Positions 1 through 11,423 of a DNA stretch of 64,000 nucleotides are shown piece by piece (the first letter of the stretch is position 1; the number at the start of each line of letters is the position of its first letter). Source of the stretch: Lepeophtheirus salmonis (lineage: Eukaryota > Arthropoda > Copepoda > Siphonostomatoida > Caligidae). Below the pieces are notes generated by a model that saw only the letters and a program-made list of their open reading frames with translations, had not been told where the DNA came from and did not search any database. The stretch lies in the NCBI RefSeq assembly GCF_016086655.4, contig NC_052133.2, forward strand, positions 49,716,383 through 49,780,382, written 5' to 3'. The position numbers and the translations under genes were made by a program.

Positions 1-910
1 CTATTATTAAAATAAAAATCAGGTTCATATTTTAGGACAGTCATATAAATTCATATTTATTTATTGTATTACGAATTTTCAAAACAATTTACATCAAAGA
101 TAAACAATAATGCACACTTCAGACGGATAATTTAACACCACAACTACTGATTAAATAATGAAAAAAAATTAGAGCTTTCGATAAATTGTTTTTCCTTTTC
201 TAATTTTTAGAGGTAGTTTTTTCCACTACAAACTACTCACCTCTACATATATGTATATAATAAACTTATTTATATAAGTAATTATGTCCCATTGTTGATA
301 ATTTTTGGGACTTAGTTCGCCCCCTCGCAAAATGATGAAAGCTAGCAAGGACACTGGTCCTATTAGCAGTAAATCAAAACTTTAATGTTTTCTAAAGTGG
401 TACAACCTATAAAAGGTTTGAGAGTCACTGCTCTATACGAAATGAAAACCAATTTTTTGTTCAATGAAGGTTATTTTTTGTCTCATTAATGTGGGCTGGT
501 TAAAAAATTTAAATACTACTCTGTAGTTATTTAATATTCCAAATTTTAATAAGGAATGAATTATAATTATATAGCATTTTGAAGTTAAAATATTAGGACT
601 TGAATGAGTCACTATTATTTGTTGATCAAAGGAGATCACATTTAAACCAAACCGACTCGGGTTTTTTTGAAAATTTAGAAATCACTTCACGAGTCAAGTC
701 GATAATTTATCGATTTGACATAAGACTAATATAATGAATGGACTAATCCACCCAGTTATGCACCTATACTTACATAATTCAATGACAACCATAGAGAATA
801 AAATAAAAAAAGGCTCGGAAGGGAGTTGGTAGCTTTGTACGGATGGAATGTTGAATTTCATCTCTTTCTCCCTCTCTTTCTGGTTTCCTCTCTCTTTATG
901 GCAGTACATG
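1..910. other. Intergenic, AT-rich; one hAT-type end
   Basis: No convincing coding exon is seen. The only recognisable structure is at 397-430. Read on the minus strand it begins CAGTGACTCTCAAACC, the form of hAT-superfamily inverted ends (compare AGTGGTTCTCAAACT at 7574). Its partner end is not clear. Short open frames here are AT-rich and lack motifs. Confidence 0.5.
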
Positions 911-1888
911 GTACTTGGACGGAACACTGAAATAAATATGGAACGCGCTCTTTTTTTGTGCTTGACGGAAGGGCAAAATAGTTTTCGCATATTTATAAAG
1001 TAAAATGAAACTTTAACAGCTCATATCTTACCCATTACAAACAATAATATTTTTTTATATAGAAAGCTCAAGCATTAAACAATTATCATTTCATTGAGAT
1101 GAATATATATTTTTTACAATTCATATTTAACCGAATTTTTATAATGATTAATGAAAGACATCTAGTATATTCTATTACACAATATGTATCCGAGCCTTTT
1201 CCTGGAAATTAGTAAGAGCAAATCAATTTTCTCTCTAACTAACATGATTTCAGAAAGTCGTCATATAATAATAACCACCTACTCAAAACTTTGTTAATTA
1301 AATTCCATCAAAATTATTCAATATTTAAGTTATACAGGGGTGTCAGATTATATATATGTATTTTTTCCATAGCTTTTCACAAAAAATTAAATTTTTAACC
1401 TACAAAATTAGAAAAATTAAATTTAAAAAACAAATTCTAGTAAAAAGCAAAAATTCCTTAATTTGAGGGTATCTATCCCACACCCTGCGGACGCCCCTGC
1501 TATATACTTTATTTTCGTTTTTGAAGACTATAGCCTATTTTATTCACATAAAAAGAGGATAGGGGTTTCAAAAGACTCTTCAACTCTAAATTTTTGTTTT
1601 TCCAAAAGTTTGATTGACTTGTGAATTAGTTCCATTTTATCTACAGCGTTCAAATGTATATTGTAGGTAATTATAAAAATTGGGTAATATTAAAAATATA
1701 TTATGATAATTGTTTAATGCTTAAACTTTCTATTAAAAAAATGATTATCTTTTGAAATGAGTAAGATATGAGCTGTCAAATAGGTATTACATATACTTCA
1801 ATTATTTTGCACTCCGGTCAAAATAAGCGCACGCCAAAAAAAGATATCGCTCCGCCATATTCACTCCATTTTGAGCGTTCCCTGGTAC
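911..1888. repeat. Long inverted repeat (foldback/MITE-like) with a nested family C element
   Basis: The arm at about 911-1090 is repeated in inverted orientation at about 1703-1888. Both carry GTAC at the outer edge, a shared block AACAGCTCATATCTTAC or ACAGCTCATATCTTACTC, and AGCATTAAACAATTATCAT at the inner edge. The spacer contains a short family C element at 1335-1499 with left end CAGGGGTGTC and right end CCTGCGGACGCCCCTG, so the structure itself was invaded. No transposase is present. The arms are diverged by eye. The right arm lies just upstream of the PAWR gene and may overlap its promoter region. Confidence 0.6.
1335..1499. mobile_element. Family C element, short copy
   Basis: Bounded by CAGGGGTGTC on the left and CCTGCGGACGCCCCTG on the right, with a TATATATATG run and an A/T-rich core of TTTTTCCATAGC and AAAAAATTAAATT words. 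These ends recur at least eight times in the window. The ends resemble hAT-superfamily termini. No clear 8-bp target duplication is visible at this copy. Confidence 0.6.
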
Positions 1889-2213
1889 TAAGGGACATGC
1901 CTGCTTTTTTTCTCCTCTTCTTCTCTTTTTGGTCTTTTCTTTTCTTCTCTTTCCTATAATATCTTCTGGTGAGTGACTCAGTTGAGTCTTCTCAGTACTC
2001 AGTAGTGGTAACTGGTAATAGAGCGTATTGAAGTGTGGAGTGGGCAGCCACTTGAAGTTCTCTTTCTCTTTTCTGCTGAGCTGTGTCACTCATTGGATCT
2101 TTTATTCCGTATTTTGTAATTCAATTCTTTTGGAAATAGCCCCTGCTATTGTCAATTGGTTCCATTCCTTATTATCAAGTCAACCCTGGGACATCCTCCT
2201 TTGCTCCTTCATC
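1889..2213 (+). promoter_or_regulatory. Probable promoter and 5' UTR of the PAWR gene
   Basis: The stretch joins the end of the inverted repeat to the PAWR start. It has a pyrimidine-rich block at about 1908-1950, a TATAATAT word at about 1955 and repeated GAGTGACTCAG and CTCAGTACTCAG words at 1970-2005. These are suggestive only; no start site can be fixed from sequence. Confidence 0.3.
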
Positions 2214-3195
2214 ATGGCCTCAAGTTCCGTGAGCCAAGATGACATTGACACGGATTTCGAGAAGAACTCCCGTCGCTCCCGTATTCGAACGGCGCGTGCA
2301 GCCCGGCAAATCAACTCCTCTTCCTCTTCGTGCCGCGCAGAGCTCCTCATGGGCGAACTAGCGGATTTGGACCATAACGATGCAGAGGAGGCGCCCTGCT
2401 CTGCACTGAATGCGATCCATAGCACAACCTGTAACAACCACTCCTCTGCAGGCGTGGGGAAGATGATTCCGGAAGAGGATTCGTCGCGGCGTATGCGCGG
2501 AGGCGTCAAAAAAGGGAAGCAGCATCGGGAGAGGAGGAAACTACGAGAAAAGAGGAGGTCCACGGGCGTTGTTCATCTCGCATCCACAGAGTCTACAGGA
2601 GGATCCACGACTCCAGACGATGCAGAGAGTTCGGACAACGAAACCAAAAGAAACACACTCCTGAATGAATCCGATAATGTACTCCTTCCCACTGTGCGAC
2701 AGGCACAACAACAACTCCCCTCGGATCTGGAAGCGGATGACGAAAATGACACGGAGCAATCCTATCACAATAATAGCAACAACCACAGCAGTAACAATCT
2801 GAATAGAGCACAACCTCCCTCCCATTCTTCTTCCTCCTCCCTTCTTCCACTCTCTTCCCCTACTCCGACACGTAAGACCACCATTTCAATAGCAGATTTT
2901 ACTCATTCGCATTCATCTTTTTCTTCTTATATATCCCCTAGCCGCCGACGAACCCAAAGTTGAAAAAGTGGTGGAGGAGAATAAACGTCTTCTCTCCATG
3001 ATGGACGAAAAAGATAAACTCATTCATCATTTAGAATTCAAAATTGAACAGCTCATGAAGGATACACTAAGCATCAATGAAGAACAGTCTCGGCTTCAAA
3101 AAGAAAATAAATCCCTTCTTCGTGCACTTAATAATTACTCAACAACCACCGCTTCAGAAACAGGAGCGACGGAGAACAAGGAACATAAACCCTAA
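2214..3195 (+). CDS. PAWR: Par-4-like protein (PRKC apoptosis WT1 regulator)
   Basis: Two exons, 2214-2871 and 2942-3195, give 303 residues. The 70-bp intron starts GTAAGA and ends CCCCTAG, and splicing keeps frame. Residues about 98-120 carry a basic block ending RRKLREKRRSTGVV, which matches the SAC core of Par-4, including the RRST phosphorylation site (Thr117). Residues about 224-285 form a charged coiled coil with leucine-zipper spacing (EENKRLL, DEKDKLIHHLEFKIEQL, QKENKSLLRAL), as at the Par-4 C terminus. The middle is low-complexity Ser/Asn. In vertebrates Par-4 binds WT1 and atypical PKC and promotes apoptosis; a role here is inferred. The start was chosen because ATCATGG is a strong context, although the frame stays open upstream to 2028. 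Alternative: another leucine-zipper protein, but the SAC match argues against it. Confidence 0.86.
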
Positions 3196-4384
3196 TACTA
3201 TATAATATACATTCCATATATATATTACGTTACTTCACTCTTGAAGTATTTAATTCATTATTAAGTATATACAGTGAGGCAAAAAAAGTCATCGTAACTC
3301 TCAAAGAAAATCATTTCTTTTTTATATACAAATAGGGGTTACTTCAAAGTAACTCCATGAAAAATTTGACTTAATCAGCATTAATATATTAGAAATCATA
3401 ATTACTATTTAGAGGAGTGATTCCCAGTTGGGGATTTTTGGATACATCGTCTAAGAATCGGCGTATCTATAATGAATTTTATTTTGTTTAAAAAGTTGTC
3501 AAAAATTCCCCCAAAAAACTGCGAAAAACAAAAATCATAGACCTAAATATTCGGACAAAATTAGCTACCCCCAAAAAGACCCATAAGGTCTCCGTGGTGA
3601 TGAAAAGGAGATGGGAAGTATTTGACTTAGAGTTGAATAAATGAGCAAGATATATTGTCTAAATGCGTGACCTAATGCGACCTTTATGTCGACCCTCCTC
3701 AAAATACTTTGCCATTACAACTATTTTTCATTTATTGAATTTAATTTAATTTGGAAAATATAGCATACTTATTGCGAATGAGTTGATTTATCCTCCTATT
3801 CTAAATATTTAAAAAACTATTTTACATATTTAAAAAAATATATATTATTCTAATGCTGATTTGGTCCAATTTCCATGATAAATGGAATCATGTTTTTGAA
3901 ATAACTCCTAATTTATAATGATTAAGAAAAAAGCTCGTATTTCTCTCTAGCTAGCTACGGTGATTTTTTCCCCTTCATTTCTTTTTAAGTCATAAAATAT
4001 TAAAGACAAAAAAAAGTATTATTCGTATTTTTCCTTTAACATGATGGAAGCGAATATATTTTTTTAAATTATCTTTAATATGGAGTAAATTATCTACATA
4101 AAAGTATTCTCAATCCAGTTATTGGCATTTAATTACAGTGTATTATAATTTAAGTACTGTATTCATTGTAAGAGTGAGGGACATCGCTATGATTTTTGTT
4201 TTGACAAAGGGTGTTGAAATTGTTTTATTTTAGAAAATACATTTTTGACATAAAATTTTCGGGTCAAAATATCTCGAAAATTTAAAACTTTTGCACTGTT
4301 TTTTTTTTTTTTTTTGAAAAAACTTATGTAATTTCATACCCCATATTCTCTATTGATGAGGGAGAAAGAGAAATACAATTGCAT
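3196..4384. other. Intergenic, no gene seen
   Basis: PAWR 3' flank followed by AT-rich DNA. No AATAAA is obvious just after the stop. Contains a T-run near 4299-4315. No conserved peptide was found on either strand. Confidence 0.5.
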
Positions 4385-4833
4385 GGTTACCTGGGAAGTT
4401 TCGCCCTCGTATATATACATATATATTATGGCAAAAATGTATCTGCCCTTATTTTTTCACCTTTAAAATGAATCTTCAATGAGTGCGAATTTGGATGAAA
4501 CCACTTATGGAAGAATATGGGATATTGGCGAAAATAAAATGCTCAAGTTCCTACTGGACGGAGTTTATATATAATTCCTCTCGAATATACATTGTTAGCC
4601 AATGGAGATAACTTCTTGTTATTCGACAGTGGTGAGCAATTCGATGTGGATTGTTGATTATATTTTGGAGCAGAAAGTGGGATTCTCAACTTCTTTAATT
4701 ACAATAATTAGGAATGCAACTTTCTAATGCTGCTCAAGCATATATTATCAGCTTTTTACAATAAGTGCCGCTATAGGACAAAAATTCGTTACTCCCAGTG
4801 TGAATATATATGAGGGCGAAACATCCTAGAACC
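4385..4833. mobile_element. MITE with GTTTCGCCCTC inverted ends
   Basis: The left end at 4385-4417 (GGTT..GGAAGTTTCGCCCTCGTATATATA) is repeated inverted at 4801-4833. The shared core is GTTTCGCCCTC followed by a TATATAT run. The roughly 450-bp body has no coding capacity, which fits a non-autonomous element. A target duplication is not clear, so the superfamily is unassigned. Confidence 0.6.
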
Positions 4834-4946
4834 TATTTGTATATCTAGGTTTCATCATGACATATTACTTCACATCTTAAAATTGATCAAGTATTATATA
4901 TATATCTATCTATTAGTATTTTTTTAAAGAAAAGATGAAATGAATA

Positions 4947-5309
4947 GTGTTGTATCAGTCCTTATTTATTCACCCAAGTCCAGTCCAACCGGTCCTTAAC
5001 TGTCTGTTTTGGAATTTTTCATAAAAATATCGATGATTTATTAAATTGAATTAAGACATGTATAAAGAACATTGCATATATCCTGCAAAAAGTATTTATT
5101 TTTCATTACGATCCGCAATACAAAACGCACATATTATATTTTTATTTTGTTAAAAAAATATATTTTATTAATTATATAACAGAGCAATTAAAAAAGAAGA
5201 AATTCCCTCAATGACGTCACAAAGGATTAATTTGACCTTGTTTAAGGACCAACAAGTGGGACTGGGCCGGACCCCTATCCTTTGTCCTAAATAAGGATAG
5301 ACGCAACAC
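4947..5309. mobile_element. Family D MITE (TA-flanked), copy 1
   Basis: Begins GTGTTGTATCAGTCCTTATTTA and ends with its inverted counterpart CTAAATAAGGATAGACGCAACAC. A TA dinucleotide lies immediately outside each end (4945-4946 and 5310-5311). TA duplication is the Tc1/mariner signature, so this is read as a non-autonomous relative. The 363-bp interior is shared with the copy at 44617-45394 (ATGACGTCACAA.GGAT). Confidence 0.75.
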
Positions 5310-7573
5310 TAGAAATGAGTTTTTGTTATTAAAAGACATTTAAGTGTCAAATTTTTACCGACCGAAATATTTGAAGGTTTTAAAATATTTCCCACTTTTT
5401 TTTTTTTTGTAAAAATAATACTCCATTTTTTCACCCGTCATTACATAAATAATCAAATTTCCAGACGGACATCCCGTTTATTCTGATCGAAATATCTTTG
5501 GAAAAAAGTCTATATATAATTATATTTGAATAATTTTTTTCCATTTACTCCCTGTCATTACATAAATAATGAATCAGATATAGCGACGGCCCTTGTAAGA
5601 GTCATTCTAATATTATTTTTTAAAGCATTGTTCTAGAAAAATAAGCCGCCTTTTGGATTTTAACGTTGCCATCAACATTCTTATATATTATATATTGATG
5701 TGTGTGTTTTTTTTTTTTTTTTTTGTTATTTCTACTCATCGCTTAATTATTTTTATTTCTTTTTGAAAATAATCAAATTTTATTTCGTCAATTGAGGTAT
5801 TCCAAATCTGCTGATTTATTATTATAATTATAACCACAATTTATACATGTATAAAAAAAATATTAATATTCATTATGTTAAAATTATGTTTAAAGTTTAT
5901 TGTAAAAGAATGCAAATATTATAAAAAAGTATAATTTATTGTATGTACGTCTGCTACAATTATGTTTCATTCGATTTTTTGCTTTTAATGGAAATACGAT
6001 TAGAATTGTGGGTTATCTTTGCAAATAATACGATACATTTTCAGTGAGGTCATTAACTGCATCATAATTAAAGGAGATTCAGTCTTGCGGACTCCAAGTT
6101 AATATTTGTACAAAGTAGAATGTACAAATACACATTAAATTTGGAAGGAACTCCATCAAATGCCTTTAAGAATAAAGTTAGACTCTGTATACATTGATTA
6201 TTTTCAAAAATGAGTGTTTAGCGTCAAGTAGATTTCTATGTACTGAAAATCCTTAAAAATGGCTGGGTTTGTATGATAATTTGTTGTTGTTGATCGATTA
6301 GGGAAGAGAAAAGTAGGACACAGGTGGAAAAGAATCTTTAATTTTTGCCCTTTTAATTGGTAATCTACAGGGGCGTCCGAAGGATTATATTAAAAATCCA
6401 AAAATTTAAATGTTATGAAAAAAATTTCAAAAAGGTCCTTGTATTCTTGCATCTTGACATCTAATAGTTCACAAGTTTCCTTAGTATTAATGAAAAAAGA
6501 GGTACATTGTTATAAAAATTGGTTGTTAAGGCCCACAAAATGACATACATCAACAACAATGACGTTAAGTAAAAATGTTATTTACGCTAGGAAGCTACAA
6601 ATGAGTAAAAAATATCTTATTTTTTTCATTGTAATAGTTGATTATCTACAATATGGAAATAAGATGGTACAACAAATTTTTAATATATTTTAGGGTCATA
6701 TATATGATATAACTAGGGATAAAAATTAGGGGGGTTAGAGGCCTCTCCAAATAAAGAATTTATACTTTTTACTAAATATTTAATTTAATTTTTCAAATTT
6801 TTTTAAAAAACAATTTGATTTTCTGTGAATAGCTACGGATTTTTGAATTTTTTTCCTAAATATTTGAAATTTTTTCTAAAAATTCCTGCTGATTCCCCTG
6901 CAAATTTTAAAGACAGTAAGGGTTAAGCCCATTTATCCGTTGGCCCCATTTGTTCATCCAATAGTTCAGTAGTTTTCTTTGTATTAATGAAACAAAGCCG
7001 TTCATTATTATAAAACTTGGTTGTTAAGAACCTCAAGATGTCCGATGATTACTCTTGGAAGCTCCATTTATTTGGAGAACATTGCGTAAATTTTGTAGCC
7101 TGTATATAAATATATCCATGACCATATTACGCTTTTACTGATGTCAAAAATTGCATTAAAGGCGACGTCGTCTTCGGGGTTCATAGTTAATAAATATTTT
7201 ACATTACATAAAATAGCCAAATTTCTAATAAATCTTGTTTAAACTTCATCAAATGGCTTTAAAATTAAAAAACAACAACAAAAAAAAAACACATTTATTT
7301 AATACTATTTGATGTCAATGATAAACAGGGATATTTGAATTCACTCCAATTAATAGTTGGTAAAAATCCCTAAAAAACGGTTAGATTTGTACAATTGATT
7401 TTGCTTAAGATCTCAGTAACAATAAAGGTAGTTGTTTTTTTTTGAGAAAAATAACTTATCCATGCGAATGTCATAGATATTTTATTGACTACACTATATA
7501 AATCACAATATTTACGTAAAAAGTTGTATGAACATATTTAGCGTCTGATATTGAAATAAACTAGATGTTAGAA
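5310..7573. repeat. AT-rich intergenic with diverged dispersed repeats and family C ends
   Basis: No gene is seen. A family C left end (CAGGGGCGTCCGAAGG) is at 6368 and a decayed right end (GATTCCCCTG) near 6904. A block at about 6440-6545 (ATCTAATAGTTCACAAGTTTCC..TTGGTTGTTAAG) recurs at about 6940-7045, and a third copy lies at about 24510-24620. A looser pair at about 6050-6250 and 7130-7390 shares CATCAAATG.CTTTAA and AATCC.TAAAAA.GG words. Confidence 0.5.
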
Positions 7574-8246
7574 AAGTGGTTCTCAAACTATGGGACCAAC
7601 AGGATTTCCAGGTGCGCTCCGCAACATTCGTCAAATATATATCTAAAAAATATCTTATTTCGTATACAGCAAGTATCTCTGTCGTGTTGTAAGTAGTGAT
7701 TGGACGATTAAAAAAAAAAAAAAATCCGATTCCGATGCAATTCTAAAAAAATCCCCGATGCCGATTCTTTGACATTTAAAAAATACCATTTTCCTATCAA
7801 GAGTGTCCACAGAAATATATTTTAGGGGGAAGCGGTTGGTTTTTGGTATTTCTTTGAAATAAAATCCAAAAAATTAAAATTTTTTTGAAAAATATTTGAA
7901 AAATTACTAATATTAAATTTTTGGAAAAAAAACTTCAAATATTAAATTTTTTAGAAAAAAATTTCAAAAATACATAGTTATTTATTACAGAAAATAAATT
8001 TTTTTATATAAAAAAATTGAAAAATTAAATTTTTTAATTAAAACATTTAATTTTCTAGTAAAAAAATCAATAACTTTTTTTCATAATTTGGAAAAGTAAT
8101 AAATAGTTAAATACCAGTAATAAATTAGAATCGGAATCGCAAATTAAGCATTATTTTTCCTATGCCAATTCCATAAAAATACCCTATTCATATTCCGATC
8201 ACTAGTTGTAAGTGCACTTATACTTCATAAAGTTTGAGAACCACTA
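7574..8246. mobile_element. hAT-type MITE (outer element of a nest)
   Basis: Left end AAGTGGTTCTCAAACTATG; right end is its inverse, AAAGTTTGAGAACCACTA. The flanks TGTTAGAA (7566-7573) and CGTTAGAG (8247-8254) match at six of eight positions, as expected for an old hAT 8-bp target duplication. Removing the second element at 7694-8204 and one copy of its duplication leaves a MITE of about 154 bp. No transposase is encoded. Confidence 0.8.
7694..8204. mobile_element. Second hAT-type MITE nested in the first
   Basis: Begins TAGTGATTGGACGATT and ends with the inverse form ATTCCGATCACTA. It is flanked by a perfect 8-bp duplication GTTGTAAG at 7686-7693 and 8205-8212. Internal CCGATTCCGATG-type words near both ends are typical of hAT-like elements. 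Its centre (about 7796-8100) is in turn filled with family C-like core sequence, with a degenerate GTGTCCACAG edge. Confidence 0.85.
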
Positions 8247-8254
8247 CGTTAGAG

Positions 8255-8820
8255 ATATGTTTTTGTTATGCAATCAAGGTCTAGGATCCATTATGACATC
8301 CTAATACAATACGTTTGCCATTTTTCTACATATTAAGCAAAAAAGCTGTTCTGGTCTTACAAGACAAGGTTGTTTATGCCTCCAAGATGGCTGGCAGCAA
8401 CAATCCTGTTCTATTCTGAGAACATGGCGTAATTTTCATGATCTCTATTATTATACAATCCGAATGAGTGAGATGCTGATTCTTTTTTTTTCTTTGGTAG
8501 TAAACATTCTAACTTTATTGAACGATTTCGTACGTATTAACTTAAAAAAATCAAAAAGATTACACTTTTATCGTAATACTAATTCATTATATATATTATT
8601 ATATTTATTTAACAACTGGAATAAATCGTTTATATTTTTATAATTAAAAAAAAAAAAGCAAATCGAATCCATCACCACGTAGGTAAAGGTAGTTCTAAAA
8701 ACGGTGTCCGAGTATGATCCATATGGAATAATACACGCAACCAATTTGAAAAGAGGAGGAATGATATACGATATTCGATAAATATAAAATAATAAATTAA
8801 AAGTAAATAACAACATAGAT
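8255..8820. other. 3' flank of the V-ATPase gene
   Basis: AT-rich; likely contains the ATP6V0D 3' UTR on the minus strand. A minus-strand AATAAA (plus TTTATT) is near 8606-8611. Part of a dispersed repeat (GCCTCCAAGATGGCTGGCAGCAAC) is near 8378-8402. No separate gene is seen. Confidence 0.4.
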
Positions 8821-10523
8821 TTATAGAATTGGAATATAGTTGTCGATTTTGGCACGATGATGTTGTGATACACATTCGGCAATCCATACTATATTACGAC
8901 GCTCCTGTTCTTTTAATTTAAGGAATGCATAGAATACTCCAAAGTGGAACTGTTGCATGAATGCATTGACATTTAGCTTCACCTATGAAAAATTGTATAT
9001 AAAAAAATAAAATACTCTTCTAATAAGTGGCAGCCCATCAACACAAAAGCAAACATGATTTTTCTCAAAAATATGTAAGATGAGGAATTTTTGTATTCTT
9101 CAGATAGTTAATAACCTTATATTTATAAATTACTCATAATTGCACTTAAAAAGTCGCCCAGTGACAATGAAAGAAAAATAATTTGATAGATTGCATTTAA
9201 AGTTATATATTGGAGCCAAATTAAGTCTCACATATCCGGCTCTCTCATGGGTACTTCAAATTATCACATAAATTGGAAGATAAAGCCCATAATTAGCCGA
9301 AATATGGGGAGTTATATTTATAAAGTAAAGATATAAATCGGGATTTTTTTTATCATACTCTCATTTCGTGTTCAAAATTGTTGATGTGTTGACACAACAT
9401 AATGATTAAGTTTTACATACTTCGTGCTCAAAAAATTTATCCTCTAATGTTTTATCTCCTGGATTTGTACCAGCCTCTTCAAAGCATGACTTGTAGTCCT
9501 ATAATTATAGATAAAAATGAAGTGATTTATTATAAATGATAGTTATGATTGATTATGGAAAAGGTGTCAGTTACATTGTAAAATTCGGCCACAGATCGAA
9601 CTTGCTCATAATCATCAGCTCTTGCTAAAGACTTTAGACCATCTGGAAATAATTTCCCGCATGTAGGGTATAGCTTTTCTCTGTCGTCTTTGGTCAATTC
9701 AGTGCCAAAAGAATTAATAGTTATGACAAATGCTCTCCTGTCCGCTTCAAACTACATGACCATTATATGAAAGAAGGTAAATGGGATCACTTTTTATTAT
9801 TAATATATCTTCACTCCTTGAAATAACTCACAGCTAGAATTTCACACATGACTTCTGCTGTTTCTCCGCCCATATCCTTACAGAAGTTATAGAATGACTC
9901 CAAATAGGATTTGTAAAGTGTGTTTCTGATGATTTCAATGTTAACTTCATCCAGATCCTGCTCATAGATGCAGTTTTCAAAAAAGGGCGCTGAAAAGCAA
10001 GTGAGAAAGGGTCATTAAATATGTATATGTGTCCATGCTGCGACTCCGTACCCAAAGGCGTATCTACGAGAACAGCATTGTAAAGCTCGGCTGGAGTAGA
10101 AGCAACATGAATGGCCTCCATCTGCTCAAAGCTCCCAAGAGCATTGCATTTCCCAACTAGTTCTGAAATGGGGCGCTGGTGAAGAGTGCCCGTCATGAGG
10201 AGCATGATGTTATCGATCATGTAGCTGTAGGTCATGTAGTCCAAAAAGGTGGCTAAAGCACCCGTGGCATGATTGCGCAGGTGAGTAAACTCCGTCACGA
10301 GCTTTTCCTTCAGAGCATCATCAATGGTGGACACTTGGAGAGGACCAGGAACATTGGAGAGGAAGTTACCATAGTCCGTACTCTGAAGATGAAGTTTCAG
10401 ATCCTCGAGTGTGTCGCATTGAACCAAGTTAATGTAATCATTTTGTTTCAAAATCCCATTCTTGAATCCACGACAAAGACCCTCCAAATATCCATTGTCA
10501 ATGTTGAATAGATATCCTTTCAT
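8821..10523 (-). CDS. ATP6V0D1: V-type proton ATPase subunit d (V0)
   Basis: Five exons on the minus strand: 10523-10052, 9989-9832, 9751-9575, 9498-9421 and 8982-8821. All introns are GT-AG and phases agree, giving 348 residues, close to the usual ~350. Family landmarks run in order: NVDNGYLEGL-like N terminus, LEDLKLHLQSTDYGNFL, TYSYMIDNIMLL, GTLHQRPISELV, LGSFEQMEA, TPAELYNAVLVDTPLAPFF, EIIRNTLYKSYLESFY, ADDYEQV, NPGDKTLEDKFFEHEV, FHFGVFYAFLKLKEQE and NYIPI near the end. Subunit d sits on the V0 ring and couples it to the central stalk of V1, acidifying endosomes and lysosomes. The start MKGYLF is slightly shorter than in vertebrates. Paralogue (d1 or d2) cannot be fixed from sequence alone. 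Confidence 0.96.
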
Positions 10524-11300
10524 TTTGAGTGCTCAATATGTTTCGAAACAGCCTCTTTTTACATTCCACTTGAAGGAAATACTAGGATGAATGAGGCAAT
10601 CACCAATCTCTCAACTCCTCTCTCATTTATTCTATGTTGCAGATACAAGAACCAACAAAATCCTCCCTCTTCACTTCTTTACTCTTTCTCAGCAGCTCTG
10701 AGCTCCCTCTTTGAGCTGTCGCACGCGCTCGCCTTCTATCCAACTGTCACGAGTTACCAGAAACGTCACTAAAAAGACATGCAGACCTCCCTAGTACATT
10801 CAAATAAATAGAATATTTATTACCCTCATTCATAATTCTTTGGGCAAGGGGGATTAGGAGGGTTTCTATAGCCCCTCCTAATATGAAGATTCAAGTCCAA
10901 AATTAGTAAAGAAACTCAGAATAAATATTAACGGAAACAAAAAAACATGTTGGGGCTTAAGACACTGATAACACCCCACTCATTCTCCCCTTGCTCAAAT
11001 GGACTTTTAAGATCCTAAAATAAATGTTACCAAACAATGGCCCTCCATGCCCGTTTTTGCTTGTCTCAGTTTCTTCATCAATGGAGCTAAGCAGAGGATC
11101 TGCCATGATTTTGAGGCATTATATCCTTTAGAATCTTTAGATTATTTTATTTTATTGATACAGTTAAAAATATTAATTAAGAGTGAGAGTCCTAATTTTT
11201 AGTGTTCTAAAATATAATTTACGCATTCGTAATATTAAGGTTTCACTGTCTTTAGAGGAAAAAATGAAAGAAAGGTAAGGCAATTGGGGCTAGTATAGCC
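10524..11300. promoter_or_regulatory. Divergent intergenic region between ATP6V0D and TTK
   Basis: The two start codons lie 900 bp apart on opposite strands. The ATP6V0D side (10524-10780) is less AT-rich, with pyrimidine blocks and a GCACGCGCTCGCC word near 10720, plausible as a housekeeping promoter. The middle contains a small minus-strand frame at 10957-11106. No core element can be assigned with confidence. Confidence 0.35.
10957..11106 (-). CDS. Small open frame, 49 residues, unassigned
   Basis: Begins MADPLLSSIDEETETSKNG and runs to a TAA stop. The N-terminal half is acidic and hydrophilic with protein-like codons. After GGPLFG the sequence reads GTAACA, so this could instead be a first exon whose partner I cannot find before ATP6V0D. 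It lies between two conserved divergent genes. I do not recognise the family. It may be a chance frame. Confidence 0.25.
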   Translation of the reverse strand: MADPLLSSIDEETETSKNGHGGPLFGNIYFRILKVHLSKGRMSGVLSVS

Positions 11301-11354
11301 ATGGAAAAGAAGGTAAAGGATGAGAAGAAAAAGAAGAGTCAGGGCTCCCTCTAG
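11301..11354 (+). promoter_or_regulatory. Upstream ORF before TTK
   Basis: A 17-residue frame starts in an excellent context (GCCATGG) 123 bp before the TTK start and encodes MEKKVKDEKKKKSQGSL. If transcribed in the TTK leader it could limit translation of the kinase. Alternatively the word AAGAAG|GTAAAG at 11312/11313 is a possible donor, which would join in phase 0 to the exon at 11605. Neither is proven. Confidence 0.3.
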
Positions 11355-11423
11355 TGGACACATTCTTAACTATTTTTCAAATTTTTAAATTAAGTGGCAA
11401 AGCTTGGATCACGGAGCCGGAGG

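Noticed and set aside
2028..2213. Upstream extension of the PAWR frame with a hydrophobic MKCGVGSHLKF N terminus
   Set aside because: The stretch looks like translated 5' UTR, and the ATG at 2214 has a far better context and a Par-4-like N terminus.
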